Numbered from the stretch's first letter, positions 54,849 to 63,181 are shown. The stretch is 64,000 nt of DNA from GMQP-bins7 sp963776565 (GCA_963776565.1 CAVZNF010000002.1:434001-498000); one strand, 5' to 3'. The notes: generated by a model from the letters alone, not told the origin. Numbers and translations are program-made.

Positions 54849-55033
54849 TCAGGTGTTGTAGAGCTCGCAGCTATCCGAGGACAGAGCCACACCACGTACC
54901 GAGTCGTACTGGGTTCAGCACGGTGGCGTTCAGCTCCACGCACCACCAAATGCGCCCTCCGTTCAGAACAACCGCGGAACAACAGCCGGTGGAATCACGG
55001 GGCGCGGCTTCGTGCCGGGTCAAAGGCGGCGGC
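54849..55033. other. Short intergenic region at the right end of the island
   Basis: No gene, repeat or hairpin is seen. It separates the last catabolic gene from the acetyltransferase gene that runs into the tRNA-Lys. Confidence 0.3.
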
Positions 55034-55723
55034 ATGATGCGCTCTATGAAGACCCATATCCGCCCCGACGGACGCCACTTCGTGTGGGATCCTGACGCAG
55101 GTTCCGTCGCCGAAGCTAAGGCCGACCTCTATTGCACTGTCGAATCGACCGAGGTCGATCCGTACTTGGCGCTCGGCTTCGAGGTCAATCGCCGAGAAGG
55201 CATGTACCTACTTCCGATCCGCGCCGTGCGTATCGATCCGCTGCAGGGCGTCGACTTCGCTCAAGCTGATGAGGTCGACGAGGCAACCCTTCGCCTACTC
55301 GACGACGAGCTACGCCAGGACGTCCCCGGCACGAACGGCTGGCAGTGGCCGGAGGCCGGCTTCCGTGAAGAGACCTACGAGGCGGCCGAGTTCGACCCGA
55401 CGACGTATCTCGTTGCGGTCGACAGCGCAACGAGGGAGTACATCGGCATCGTCCGCGTGTGGATGAAGGAGCCGACCCCGCGACTTGGCTTCATCGGGGT
55501 GCATCGGCGCTACCGACGCCGAGGTATCGCGCGCGCGCTGCTCGCGGAGGTCTTCTCCCGTCTCGTGGCACGTGGTGTTTCCGAGGTATCGACTGAGATC
55601 GACGAGACGAACACGGCGTCGCGTGCCCTGCTCGAAGGGCTCGGTGCTCGCCGCACCGGCACCTCGGTCGAGTTGGTCAGGCGATGGGCCGGACAGGGAT
55701 CGAACCTGCGACCTTGGGATTAA
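55034..55723 (+). CDS. GNAT-family N-acetyltransferase
   Basis: A 229-residue protein. Its C-terminal half has the GNAT acetyl-CoA site LGFIGVHRRYRRRGIARALL and the last conserved block NTASRALLEGLGARRTG. The N-terminal about 100 residues may be an additional GNAT-like domain. The final 11 residues (AGQGSNLRPWD) are read from the antisense strand of the tRNA-Lys 3' end, so the original stop was probably lost or replaced at the integration junction. ATGs at 55034 and 55046 are both possible starts. Confidence 0.82.
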   Translation: MMRSMKTHIRPDGRHFVWDPDAGSVAEAKADLYCTVESTEVDPYLALGFEVNRREGMYLLPIRAVRIDPLQGVDFAQADEVDEATLRLLDDELRQDVPGTNGWQWPEAGFREETYEAAEFDPTTYLVAVDSATREYIGIVRVWMKEPTPRLGFIGVHRRYRRRGIARALLAEVFSRLVARGVSEVSTEIDETNTASRALLEGLGARRTGTSVELVRRWAGQGSNLRPWD

Positions 55724-55757
55724 AAGTCCCCTGCTCTACCAACTGAGCTACCGGCCC
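55685..55757 (-). tRNA. tRNA-Lys (anticodon TTT)
   Basis: A 73-nt gene with acceptor stem GGGCCGG/CCGGCCC, D-arm GCTCAGTTGGTAGAGC, anticodon loop CTTTTAA and T-arm GCAGGTTCGATCCCTGT, followed by discriminator A. The terminal anticodon-stem pair is a G-A mismatch. CCA is not encoded. Its 3' half is duplicated at 39485 and 35412, so it is the attachment site of integrated elements. Confidence 0.97.
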
Positions 55758-55860
55758 CGCGCCGGTGGAGTGTAGAAGTCGCGCCGCCCGAGAGACGATC
55801 GCCTACCCCACGCGAAGCACGAGCATGTGCTCCGCAGCCCCGAGCTGCGACGATTGCCGA

Positions 55861-57204
55861 ATGGACGTTCCGGACGTGCAATACGCCAGGAGTGGGGACG
55901 TCGACATCGCCTACCAGGTGGTAGGAGAAGGCCCACGCACTCTCGTGTTCGTTCAGGGCTGGGTCTCGAACATCGAGTGGGCCTGGCAAGAGCCGTCGCT
56001 CGCGCGCTTCCTGCGCCGCCTGGCGTCCTTCTCGCGCTTGATCATGTTCGACAAGCGCGGTACCGGCCTGTCGGACCGGGTCGCTGTCGACCACCTTCCG
56101 ACCCTGGAGTTGCGGATGGACGACGTTCGCGCGGTGATGGATGCCGCCGGAGCGGAGCGTGCTGCGCTCTTGAGCGTCTCCGAGGGAGGTCCGATGTGCA
56201 TCCTGTTCGCGACCACATACCCGCAGCGAACAGATGCCCTGGTGATGCTCGGAGGGTACGCCAGACGCTTATGGGCGGAGGACTATCCGTTCGGGGCAAC
56301 TCCCGAGGAGTACGAAGGTTTCCTGCAGAGCATCCAGGCCGGATGGGGCGGTGCGGTCGGTATCGAAGCCCGGGCTCCGAGCATGCTCGACGACGAGCGC
56401 TTTCGGACGTGGTGGGCGACATACCTGCGCATGAGCGCGACCCCCGGCGCTGCCTACGCGCTGACCCTGATGAACGGCGCAATCGACGTCAGGCATGCGC
56501 TACCGACGATCCGTGTTCCGACGCTGATCGTCCACCGGACGGGCGACCGGTCCCTGCCCGTCGAAGGTTCCCGCTACATGGCTGACCGCATTCGGGGCGC
56601 CAAGCTCGTCGAGCTGCCAGGTGTCGATCACCTTCCGTGGCTCGGCGACCAAGACGAGATCCTCGACGAGGTAGAGGAGTTCCTGACAGGCGTGCGACGG
56701 GGCCCAGACCCCGATCGGGTGCTCGCGACCATCCTCTTCACAGATGTCGTCCGGTCGACGGAACGGGCGGCAGAGCTCGGTGACAAGCGCTGGCGCGAGT
56801 TGCTCGCGAGTCACCACGCGGCCGTGCGGCGCCAGCTCGCGGAATGGCGGGGAACCGAGATCGACACGACCGGCGACGGTTTCCTCGCGACATTCGACGG
56901 TCCAGCACGAGCGATTCGCTGTGCGTGCGCCGCGCGGGACGCTGTGCGCGAACTCGGGCTCGAGATCCGGGCGGGCCTCCACACGGGCGAGTACGAGATC
57001 TTCGGATCCACGATCGCAGGCCTCACCGTGCACACATGTGCACGCGTGGCCGCGCTCGCCGGTTCGGGCGAGGTTCTCGTGTCGAGCACCGTCAAGGATC
57101 TCGTGGCCGGTTCGGGGATCGAGCTCGACGATCGCGGAGAGCGCGAGCTGAAGGGCGTTCCTGGCACCTGGCGGATCTATGCGGTACGGAGTGGAGCCAC
57201 GTAG
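55861..57204 (+). CDS. Alpha/beta-hydrolase fused to a class III adenylate cyclase domain
   Basis: A 447-residue two-domain protein. Residues 1-275 are an alpha/beta-hydrolase (VFVQGWVSNIEWAW, DKRGTGLSDR) with the nucleophile Ser107 in LSVSEGGP and the catalytic His in GVDHLPW. Residues 288-447 are a class III cyclase with metal aspartates Asp295 (FTDVVRSTERA) and Asp339 (IDTTGDGFLATF) and AGLHTGEYE. Such fusions are common in actinobacteria; the hydrolase part probably senses or cleaves a ligand and controls cAMP synthesis. The ATG at 55861 fits the domain start. Confidence 0.92.
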   Translation: MDVPDVQYARSGDVDIAYQVVGEGPRTLVFVQGWVSNIEWAWQEPSLARFLRRLASFSRLIMFDKRGTGLSDRVAVDHLPTLELRMDDVRAVMDAAGAERAALLSVSEGGPMCILFATTYPQRTDALVMLGGYARRLWAEDYPFGATPEEYEGFLQSIQAGWGGAVGIEARAPSMLDDERFRTWWATYLRMSATPGAAYALTLMNGAIDVRHALPTIRVPTLIVHRTGDRSLPVEGSRYMADRIRGAKLVELPGVDHLPWLGDQDEILDEVEEFLTGVRRGPDPDRVLATILFTDVVRSTERAAELGDKRWRELLASHHAAVRRQLAEWRGTEIDTTGDGFLATFDGPARAIRCACAARDAVRELGLEIRAGLHTGEYEIFGSTIAGLTVHTCARVAALAGSGEVLVSSTVKDLVAGSGIELDDRGERELKGVPGTWRIYAVRSGAT

Positions 57205-57269
57205 CAATCTCTCTGACTCGAAGCCAGGCGGCCAAGCCGACCGCGTCCAGGCGCCTGCGATGTGTGCAT

Positions 57270-57303
57270 TGTGCGTGCCCCGTCCCACAAACCCGGCGTC
57301 TCT
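57270..57303. repeat. Dispersed repeat ending AAACCCGGCGTCTCTA (partner at 63466-63500)
   Basis: TGTGCGTGCCCCGTCCC and AAACCCGGCGTCTCTA here match TGTGCGTTCCC and AAACCCCGGCGTCTCTA at 63466-63500, with a small insertion. In the second place it ends in a promoter-like TACACT before tRNA-Glu. Confidence 0.45.
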
Positions 57304-57500
57304 ATGGACGAAGAGACAGACGCGATAGTCGGGTACTCGGCCAACTTGACCAGTTGGTTCTACTTCGGAGAGATCGCGTAGCAGAGACTCTCCGAGCCGT
57401 ATGACTTTTCGCGCCAGGGTGGATAGAACCGACCGCCAGTGTGCGTTTCCAGCGCCTGGACCAGGGCGTTCTGCCCGGAGACGCTACTCAGCGTGGATCG

Positions 57501-57540
57501 TTAGGGCAGAACGACGTTGGTTAGGCGAGAGGACGCTCGC
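57501..57540. repeat. Dispersed repeat GGGCAGAACGA ... GCGAGAGGACGCTCGC, copy 1
   Basis: TTAGGGCAGAACGA and GCGAGAGGACGCTCGC recur in the same order and spacing (differing by a few bases) at 60040-60074. The second block can form a small hairpin (GCGAG/CTCGC). Both copies are in non-coding sequence upstream of a plus-strand gene. Confidence 0.5.
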
Positions 57541-57652
57541 CCAGCCGAGGGCAGTTGCGGAGGAGCCGCGGACTAGGCCTCGCGCGCGAGCGCATTGACC
57601 GGGTGACAACAAAGGTGACAAGCTGCTCGCGTCGGCAACGAAGGAGGGCTTC

Positions 57653-58165
57653 ATGTCCACCACATCTCGCGAGCGGGCAAAGCTCGGGTACGGGTTGCGT
57701 GAGGAGGAAGGCGAGGATTTCTGGCTGTTCGGCGCGCTCACAACAATCAAGATCAGCGCCGAGGACACTGCTGGCCAGTACTGCGTGATCGATGTCGAGG
57801 TGCCACCGGGCGTGGGCTCCCCTTGGCACGTCCACCACGATGAGGACGAGTGGTTCTTCGTCCACGAGGGCGAGTGCGAGGTCTACATCGGCGACGCGCA
57901 CCTGACCCTGACAGCCGGTGGGTTTGGCTTCGGCCCCAAGGGCGTGCCTCACACCTTCTTCGGCGGGCCCAATGGGGGGAAGATGCTTGTCTGGGCGGAG
58001 GGGCATAAGTTCGAGGGGCTCCTCAGAGAGATCGCTGAGCCTGCCCCCGAGCACGTTGTGCCGCCGCCGCCCGACGGTCCACCGGACATGGAGCTACTCC
58101 TGCCCATCGCGGAAAAGTGGGCGTACGGCATCCTCGGGCCGCCGGGTCCACCGCCCGGGCGCTAA
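57653..58165 (+). CDS. Cupin-domain protein
   Basis: A 170-residue single cupin. Motif 1 is PWHVHHDEDEWFFVHEGE (metal ligands His-x-His and Glu) and motif 2 is GPKGVPHTFFGGPNGG (fourth ligand His). It probably binds Fe, Mn or Zn; members include quercetin dioxygenase-like and sugar-binding proteins. The ATG at 57653 follows GAAGGAGG. Monocistronic. Confidence 0.88.
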   Translation: MSTTSRERAKLGYGLREEEGEDFWLFGALTTIKISAEDTAGQYCVIDVEVPPGVGSPWHVHHDEDEWFFVHEGECEVYIGDAHLTLTAGGFGFGPKGVPHTFFGGPNGGKMLVWAEGHKFEGLLREIAEPAPEHVVPPPPDGPPDMELLLPIAEKWAYGILGPPGPPPGR

Positions 58166-58413
58166 GTCAGTCACTCTCCCATCCGGCACGTGTGACGTCC
58201 TTCGGTCGCGGGTCCAGAGCACTACGCGCGTGGCTGGAGTCGTTGCCCGCCGACCGGCTTGACGCGCTACTGCGCCATGTGAGCCTGCTTAGGGTCTACA
58301 AAGAAGTCCAGTAATCAGACCAGAGCCTGCGTTGGAGTGAGGCGGGCGTTCGGGCGTACGATCTCGCGAACCGGGTCCGGTGACGGCTCGGCCCTCGACG
58401 TGGAGGAGGCGCG

Positions 58414-59784
58414 ATGCCCACCGACCCGCACCACCCCGACGTGTCTGAGGCCGTGCGCGTACAGATCCTCGCGACCGAACATTGGAGCCTGCTCGCGGCG
58501 AGGAACATCACCTACGGAGCGATCTACAGCCGGGCCACCATCTTCCTGACTGTCGTGTCCGCGAGCGTCGTTGCGTTGGCCCTTGCTGCCGAGGCGACCG
58601 AGTTCGGCGACCGTTTCTACGTGTTCGCACTCCTCGTTCTGCCGGTTGCGTTCTTCATCGGGGTGGGGACATACATCCGCCTCGTCGACGCCCGGATCGA
58701 GGACTTCTGGCTCCTGTCCGGCCTGAATCGTCTCCGTCACGCCTATCTCGAGATCGCGCCGGGACTCGAGCCGTATTTCGTGACGGGCCATCACGACGAC
58801 GAGCGAGGCCTGTCCGAGACGTACGGCCCAGGTACGGAGAACCGGGTCCTCCGCCTGATTGCCAGCACGTCCACGGTCGTCGGGGTGCTCGACGCCGTTC
58901 TCGCCGGGGTCGTTGGGGGCCTCGTCGCAAAGGTCGTGGGCGCAGGATCCGAGCTGAGCCTGCTCATCGGCGCGGTGGTGACTTCAGTGGTCGTCGCGCT
59001 GCTTGTCCACGCCGACAGGCGCATCATTGCGCGCGGGCGTCGCAGGCTCAAACCCCGCTTCGCCCGATCGGCGGAAGCCGGACGCATGCACGAACAGCAG
59101 GAGCCGCCGTCGTCTCCGCGCGCCGACGTGCCCCAGAGCGTGCGTGCCCAAATCCTCGCGACCGAGCATTGGAGCCTGCTCGCGGCGAGGGACGTCACCT
59201 ACCGCGCGGTCTTCAGTCGGGCCGCCATCTTCCTGACTGTCGTGTCCGCGAGCGTCGTTGCGTTGGCCCTGGTCGCTCGTGCGACGGAGTTCGGCGATGG
59301 TTTCACCGCGTTTGCACTCCTCGTTCTGCCAGTCGCTCTCTTCGTCGGGGTGGCGACATACATCCGCCTCATCGAAGCCCGGATAGACGACTTCTGGCTC
59401 CTGTCCGGCATGAATCGAATCCGTCACGCTTATCTCGAAATCGCGCCGGGGCTCGAGCCGTATTTCGTCACGGGCTACCACGACGACGAGCAGGGTCTGG
59501 ACGAGACGTATGGCCCAGGCACGGGGAGCCGGTCCTACCGCCTGATCGGCGAGACTTCCACGCTCGTCGCGGTGATCAACGCCGCTCTCGCCGGGGTCTT
59601 CGTGGGGCTCGTCGCAAACGCTGCGGGCACAGGATCCGAGCTGAGCCTCGTCATTGGTGCAGTCGTGACGACGGTGCTCGTCGTAGCGCTGGTCAGCACG
59701 AGCAGGCGCCTCATCGAACGTGGGCGTCGGTTGCTCGAGCCCCGCTTCGCACGACAGGTCGAAACGGTACGGCGACGCGGGTAG
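58414..59784 (+). CDS. Membrane protein composed of two nearly identical tandem halves
   Basis: A 456-residue protein. Residues about 10-215 and 238-445 are near-duplicates: ILATEHWSLLAARNITYGAI against ILATEHWSLLAARDVTYRAV, IFLTVVSASVVALAL in both, and AYLEIAPGLEPYFVTG in both. Each half has a hydrophobic pair after the first motif and a second pair near the end, giving about eight helices. A short basic or acidic linker (GRMHEQQEPPSSPRADVP) joins them. The nucleotide sequences are also very similar, so the duplication is recent. No family recognised. Confidence 0.85.
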   Translation: MPTDPHHPDVSEAVRVQILATEHWSLLAARNITYGAIYSRATIFLTVVSASVVALALAAEATEFGDRFYVFALLVLPVAFFIGVGTYIRLVDARIEDFWLLSGLNRLRHAYLEIAPGLEPYFVTGHHDDERGLSETYGPGTENRVLRLIASTSTVVGVLDAVLAGVVGGLVAKVVGAGSELSLLIGAVVTSVVVALLVHADRRIIARGRRRLKPRFARSAEAGRMHEQQEPPSSPRADVPQSVRAQILATEHWSLLAARDVTYRAVFSRAAIFLTVVSASVVALALVARATEFGDGFTAFALLVLPVALFVGVATYIRLIEARIDDFWLLSGMNRIRHAYLEIAPGLEPYFVTGYHDDEQGLDETYGPGTGSRSYRLIGETSTLVAVINAALAGVFVGLVANAAGTGSELSLVIGAVVTTVLVVALVSTSRRLIERGRRLLEPRFARQVETVRRRG

Positions 59785-60131
59785 CTGAAGCGTCGCGCAC
59801 GCTGGCGAACCCGCTTGACTACGAAGGCCTGTCGTCGCACGGGCTCACGGCGACGGGAGGGCGGCGCACCCTCGTGGTGTTCGCACTCTTGTTGATCGGC
59901 GTGGTCACGCTGGATGCCGTCGGCCGGGAAGTCGTCGCTGTTGTCCGCCGTCTCATCCTGGACGGTGGGCTCAGGCGTCGTTCCTGAACGCTGGCGCATG
60001 GCTCTCGTTCGGGCTCGGACGCCCGCTTAGGTAGTTGACTAAGGGCAGAACGATCTCAAGCGAGAGGACGCTCGCACATGCCTGCGCCATCTCCCATCAG
60101 GTGCCCGCGCGCCGACTGAAACAATCTTGGT
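59785..60131. other. Intergenic region with a hydrophobic frame and repeat copy 2
   Basis: A frame without a good start reads LANPLDYEGLSSHGLTATGG and a hydrophobic stretch TLVVFALLLIGVVTLDAVG, ending at TGA 59987. It might be a small membrane protein or a displaced C-terminus of the preceding gene. The repeat at 60040-60074 follows. Confidence 0.25.
60040..60074. repeat. Dispersed repeat GGGCAGAACGA ... GCGAGAGGACGCTCGC, copy 2
   Basis: Partner of 57501-57540. The outer blocks are identical; the middle differs (TCTCAA against CGTTGGTTAG). Confidence 0.5.
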
Positions 60132-60575
60132 GTGACGGGCGATCCCAACGGCCTGAGCCTTCATCTGGAGGTGGTTCTAGACGCGCCGACGCAACGCGTC
60201 TTCGCTGCGTGCGTCGAGCCCGAGATGCTCGCCGAGTGGTGGGGCCCTGCGGGCTTCATCACTCGCAGCGTCGATCTCGACGTGCGCGATGGAGGGGCGT
60301 ACCGCATCACGATGCAACCGCCGGACGGAGAGGCATTCCACCTGCGCGGGGAGTATTCAGAGGTCGATCCGCCGCGGCGCCTCGTCTACACGTTCGAGTG
60401 GGAGGAGCCGGATCCCGACGATCAGGAGACGGTGGTGACGCTCACGTTCGTCGACGATCGCGAGGGAACGAAGCTCGTGCTCGATCAGGGACCGTTCGCA
60501 ACTCAAGCGCGACACGCTCTGCACGAGGCGGGCTGGAAGGAAACACTAGAGCGACTCGAGCGGTTCCTCGCCTAG
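60132..60575 (+). CDS. SRPBCC (AHSA1/START-like) domain protein
   Basis: A 147-residue helix-grip protein. The family pattern is seen in LDAPTQRVFAACVEPEMLAE, WWGPAGFITRSVDLDVRDGG and the C-terminal helix ARHALHEAGWKETLERLERF. Such proteins bind hydrophobic ligands. A GTG start at 60132 is the best option. Not linked to obvious partners. Confidence 0.88.
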   Translation: MTGDPNGLSLHLEVVLDAPTQRVFAACVEPEMLAEWWGPAGFITRSVDLDVRDGGAYRITMQPPDGEAFHLRGEYSEVDPPRRLVYTFEWEEPDPDDQETVVTLTFVDDREGTKLVLDQGPFATQARHALHEAGWKETLERLERFLA

Positions 60576-60677
60576 GTCCTGTTCAAGGGACATTTCCGCA
60601 CACTCGTGCACGACACGGTTGCTTTGCTCGGACGGCGCCTGCGCCAGCCTGAAGCGAATTGACGGAGAATCCGGCGT

Positions 60678-61010
60678 GTGGAATCGGCTGACGTCGTCAT
60701 CGTCGGGGGCGGCATCGCCGGAGGTGCCCTCGCAACGATCCTCGCAACCGCCGGCGTGCGGGTCCTAACGCTCGAGCGGCAACCCGAGTACGGGGATCAC
60801 GTCCGCGGCGAGATCCTCTGGCCGTGGGGTGTGCGTGTCGCACGCCGCCTCAACCTCGAGCGGCTACTGCTCGACGCGGGCGCGAAGGTCGTTCCTCGCC
60901 TGGATCTCTACGACGAGGGCTCGGCCGAGCCACTCGCGATCGAGATCGGCGAGGTGCTCGGTGGTCGCAGGGCCTGCCGCACAGCTCGCGCGGCAGGCCC
61001 CGGGCGGTAA
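60678..61010 (+). pseudogene. FAD-dependent monooxygenase, N-terminal fragment
   Basis: The GTG at 60678 starts MESADVVIVGGGIAGGALAT, the FAD-binding dinucleotide fold, and continues ERQPEYGDHVRGEILWPWGV, typical of PHBH-type monooxygenases. After about 95 residues the similarity stops (GGRRACRTARAAGPGR) and the frame ends, against about 400 residues for an intact enzyme. A convergent gene follows at 61015. The rest of the enzyme is not present nearby, so it is a truncated remnant. Confidence 0.7.
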
Positions 61011-61014
61011 CTAT

Positions 61015-61305
61015 CTAGCCTGGCCCAACCAAATAGCTGTGAACGTCGATGAACTGAATCTCCGGCGCAGGCATACCAGTCTGTTGCAACGCCGGCACGA
61101 TCTTGTCCTGGGAGAAGCTCTCGAATTGTTCTCGTGAGTCCCAGACATCGATGACACGAACACCGTCACTCGTGACCATCGCCACGTGAAAGAGAGCGCC
61201 CCCGACATGCGGGGTACCCGTAGGGCCGTGACCAATCACTTTGACGGTTGCGTCGTACTGGTCCGCCGTCGCTCCGGGGAAGTTGAGGTCTACTGCAATC
61301 GCCAT
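61015..61305 (-). CDS. Small dimeric alpha-beta barrel-like protein
   Basis: A 96-residue ferredoxin-like fold protein: AVDLNFPGATADQYDATVKV, LFHVAMVTSDGVRVIDVWDS and the helix REQFESFSQDKIVPALQQ. Similar small proteins act as monooxygenases or stress proteins, but no catalytic residues can be assigned. The ATG at 61305 follows AAGGGAG. Confidence 0.7.
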   Translation of the reverse strand: MAIAVDLNFPGATADQYDATVKVIGHGPTGTPHVGGALFHVAMVTSDGVRVIDVWDSREQFESFSQDKIVPALQQTGMPAPEIQFIDVHSYLVGPG

Positions 61306-61507
61306 GCAGAGGCTCCCTTCTAGGATGAACCGCCTATTCCGGGCGGCAGCGAACTAATAACAGGTCGCACAAGCGAGCGCTCGGGCACCAGAGATGACGC
61401 CCCGACACGTTCTGGTCTTCTCTAACTAACTACTCAGGCGGTAGCGCCCTGACGTGGGCCAATGAGTTCGGGAATAACACCAGAACGGATCGGGCCATAC
61501 TGCGGGC

Positions 61508-62041
61508 GTGCATGGACGCTACGCGGGCGAATCAGCGGGGCCGGCACGCGGCGGGATCGTTCTCCGAACAGCGCGTCTGATCCTGATCCCGCTGAGGCGA
61601 CTCGACGAGGCCGAGCACGCACGAGCGTCGAACAACCCCGCCGACGCATTGCGCGACACTCGCGCCGCCGAACTGCAGTGGCGAGAGCACGGCTTCGGCC
61701 CCTGGGCGATCCGGGACAGACGAGACGAGAGCTTCCTCGGCGTCGCCGAGCTGCGCCTTGCCGGTCATGGCATCGAGGGAATCGCGTCCGACGAGGTCGA
61801 GGCGGGCTGGTGGGTGACCGAGGAGCGGCGGAGGGAAGGCATCGCGACCGAGGCGATGGAAGCAGCCATCGATGACCTCTGGGGCCGTACCGACGTCGAG
61901 AGCATCACGGCCTACATCGAGGAGGGAGCGAACGAACCATCTCGTCGCCTTGCCGCCAAGCTCGGATTCGCAGCGCGTGGCCCAGGCCGCGGGCGCTCGG
62001 GCGAGCCGATGACGGTGTACGAGGTTCGCCGAGACGATTAG
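61508..62041 (+). CDS. GNAT-family N-acetyltransferase (RimJ/RimL-like)
   Basis: A 177-residue protein with LRTARLILIPLRRLDEAEHA at the N-terminus, AGWWVTEERRREGIATEAME as the acetyl-CoA block and NEPSRRLAAKLGFAARG as the final block. It acetylates an amine, perhaps a ribosomal or small-molecule substrate. The GTG start is uncertain; the conserved part begins near residue 18. Confidence 0.82.
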   Translation: MHGRYAGESAGPARGGIVLRTARLILIPLRRLDEAEHARASNNPADALRDTRAAELQWREHGFGPWAIRDRRDESFLGVAELRLAGHGIEGIASDEVEAGWWVTEERRREGIATEAMEAAIDDLWGRTDVESITAYIEEGANEPSRRLAAKLGFAARGPGRGRSGEPMTVYEVRRDD

Positions 62042-62148
62042 CTCCGACGAGGACTCTGAAGCCAACGGTGCGAGAGTGGCCTGGGCGAGCGTGTTCCCAC
62101 CTAGCGCGACTGTTATGCCCTATTGATCCACGCTACTGAGTGTGGCGA

Positions 62149-62213
62149 AAGTGGGCGTGAGAGCACGCCGCCTTGCGCGACGGTGCTCTCGCGTTCGCCC
62201 AGCCCTCCCACTT
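62149..62213 (+). other. Nested stem-loop upstream of a secreted protein gene
   Basis: AAGTGGG (62149-62155) pairs with CCCACTT (62207-62213), and inside it GTGAGAGCAC (62157-62166) pairs with GTGCTCTCGC (62183-62192) with one G-U pair. The structure ends 38 nt before the start at 62252. It could be a leader regulating that gene, a terminator of the preceding transcript, or a small RNA. Confidence 0.4.
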
Positions 62214-62251
62214 GGGCTGGACTCAGCACGTCGTTTTGGAGCAGTGCCTCC

Positions 62252-62716
62252 ATGCGAGATACTCGCGCGATGCGCGTTCGTGCGGTCGTTGTTCTCGCTG
62301 CGATGCCGCTGTTGCTCGGCGCATGGACGCTGTCCGACAACGGCGTCTCTCAGTGGCGTCCCAAGGGAAAGGCGGTCGTGAAGACGCCGGACGGGGTGTC
62401 GCTCGTCATCCACAGCAGTTTCTGCAGCTTCGGGCGACACGGTTATGTCCGGTTGCGGTTTGGCGGCAAACAGGCCGGTCTGCGTGTCACGACAGACAGG
62501 CCGTACATACACCTCGTCGCGAAGACGCGCGAGGGAAATCCCGCCGTCCTCGACATCTTCGACGGTGTGGTCAACTTGGGCCCCAAATGGGCTGACGCGC
62601 CCCACTTTGGAACAGCCCACGTCCAAGTCGCCCGCAGACGCGGCACGTTCGTTCTCTTTAGACCTGGGGACGTAACCGGCAAGCCGCGATACACCGGCTC
62701 TTGGAACTGCGGTTGA
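62252..62716 (+). CDS. Secreted hypothetical protein
   Basis: A 154-residue protein with signal peptide VRAVVVLAAMPLLLGAWTL. The mature part is beta-rich (VVKTPDGVSLVIHSSFCSFG, YVRLRFGGKQAGLRVTTDRP) with a C-terminal Cys. No domain recognised. Starts at 62252 or 62270 are both possible. Confidence 0.6.
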   Translation: MRDTRAMRVRAVVVLAAMPLLLGAWTLSDNGVSQWRPKGKAVVKTPDGVSLVIHSSFCSFGRHGYVRLRFGGKQAGLRVTTDRPYIHLVAKTREGNPAVLDIFDGVVNLGPKWADAPHFGTAHVQVARRRGTFVLFRPGDVTGKPRYTGSWNCG

Positions 62717-62761
62717 GCGCCCGGCCTTTACGGAGGTAGAGAGCGGGATTAGTGTTGCCTC

Positions 62762-63181
62762 GTGCGGCTCCGCGGTTCCATCGCGATCGGAGGCATCCTT
62801 CTCCTCCTGGGCGCGGCCGCGGCCGCTCCTGCGACGACGACGACAAGGAGCCCTACCCGGGTCACGATCGTGGCACCAAGACTTGCTCAGCCGGGAGAGA
62901 TCATGAGGGTGGACGGGAGGGTAATCGGTGGCTCGACGATAGTCGCGCCCGCTCTTTTCCGGGTCTCCACGGGGAGCACGACGATCCTCAGCAAGATCAT
63001 CAAGATCCACGAGAGTCGCTTCAGAACATGGGCTCGCTTCTCAAGGCCGGGCGTATACCGTGTTTCCGTCTCCTATCGAGGAGACGATGGGTCTGGGGGA
63101 GGCTCGGGCCACTTGCCCAGCAGCGCGAGGGTCTACATAACATCCGGGCGACTTAGCAGTCGAGCGTTCCACGCGCCCTAG
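62762..63181 (+). CDS. Secreted hypothetical protein
   Basis: A 139-residue protein with signal peptide SIAIGGILLLLGAAAAAPA. An Ig-like beta domain follows (TRVTIVAPRLAQPGEIMRVD, FSRPGVYRVSVSYRGDDG) with a Gly-rich loop and a Ser-rich tail. It may belong with the preceding secreted gene 45 nt upstream. GTG start. Confidence 0.6.
   Translation: MRLRGSIAIGGILLLLGAAAAAPATTTTRSPTRVTIVAPRLAQPGEIMRVDGRVIGGSTIVAPALFRVSTGSTTILSKIIKIHESRFRTWARFSRPGVYRVSVSYRGDDGSGGGSGHLPSSARVYITSGRLSSRAFHAP

Larger units (their letters stand above)
57205..57652. other. About 450-nt intergenic region with two dispersed repeats
   Basis: It holds one member of each of two repeat pairs (57270-57303 and 57501-57540). A 25-codon frame starts at ATG 57304 right after GGCGTCTCT (MDEETDAIVGYSANLTSWFY) and is within a GTCTCT/AGAGAC hairpin. 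No larger gene is supported. Confidence 0.35.
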
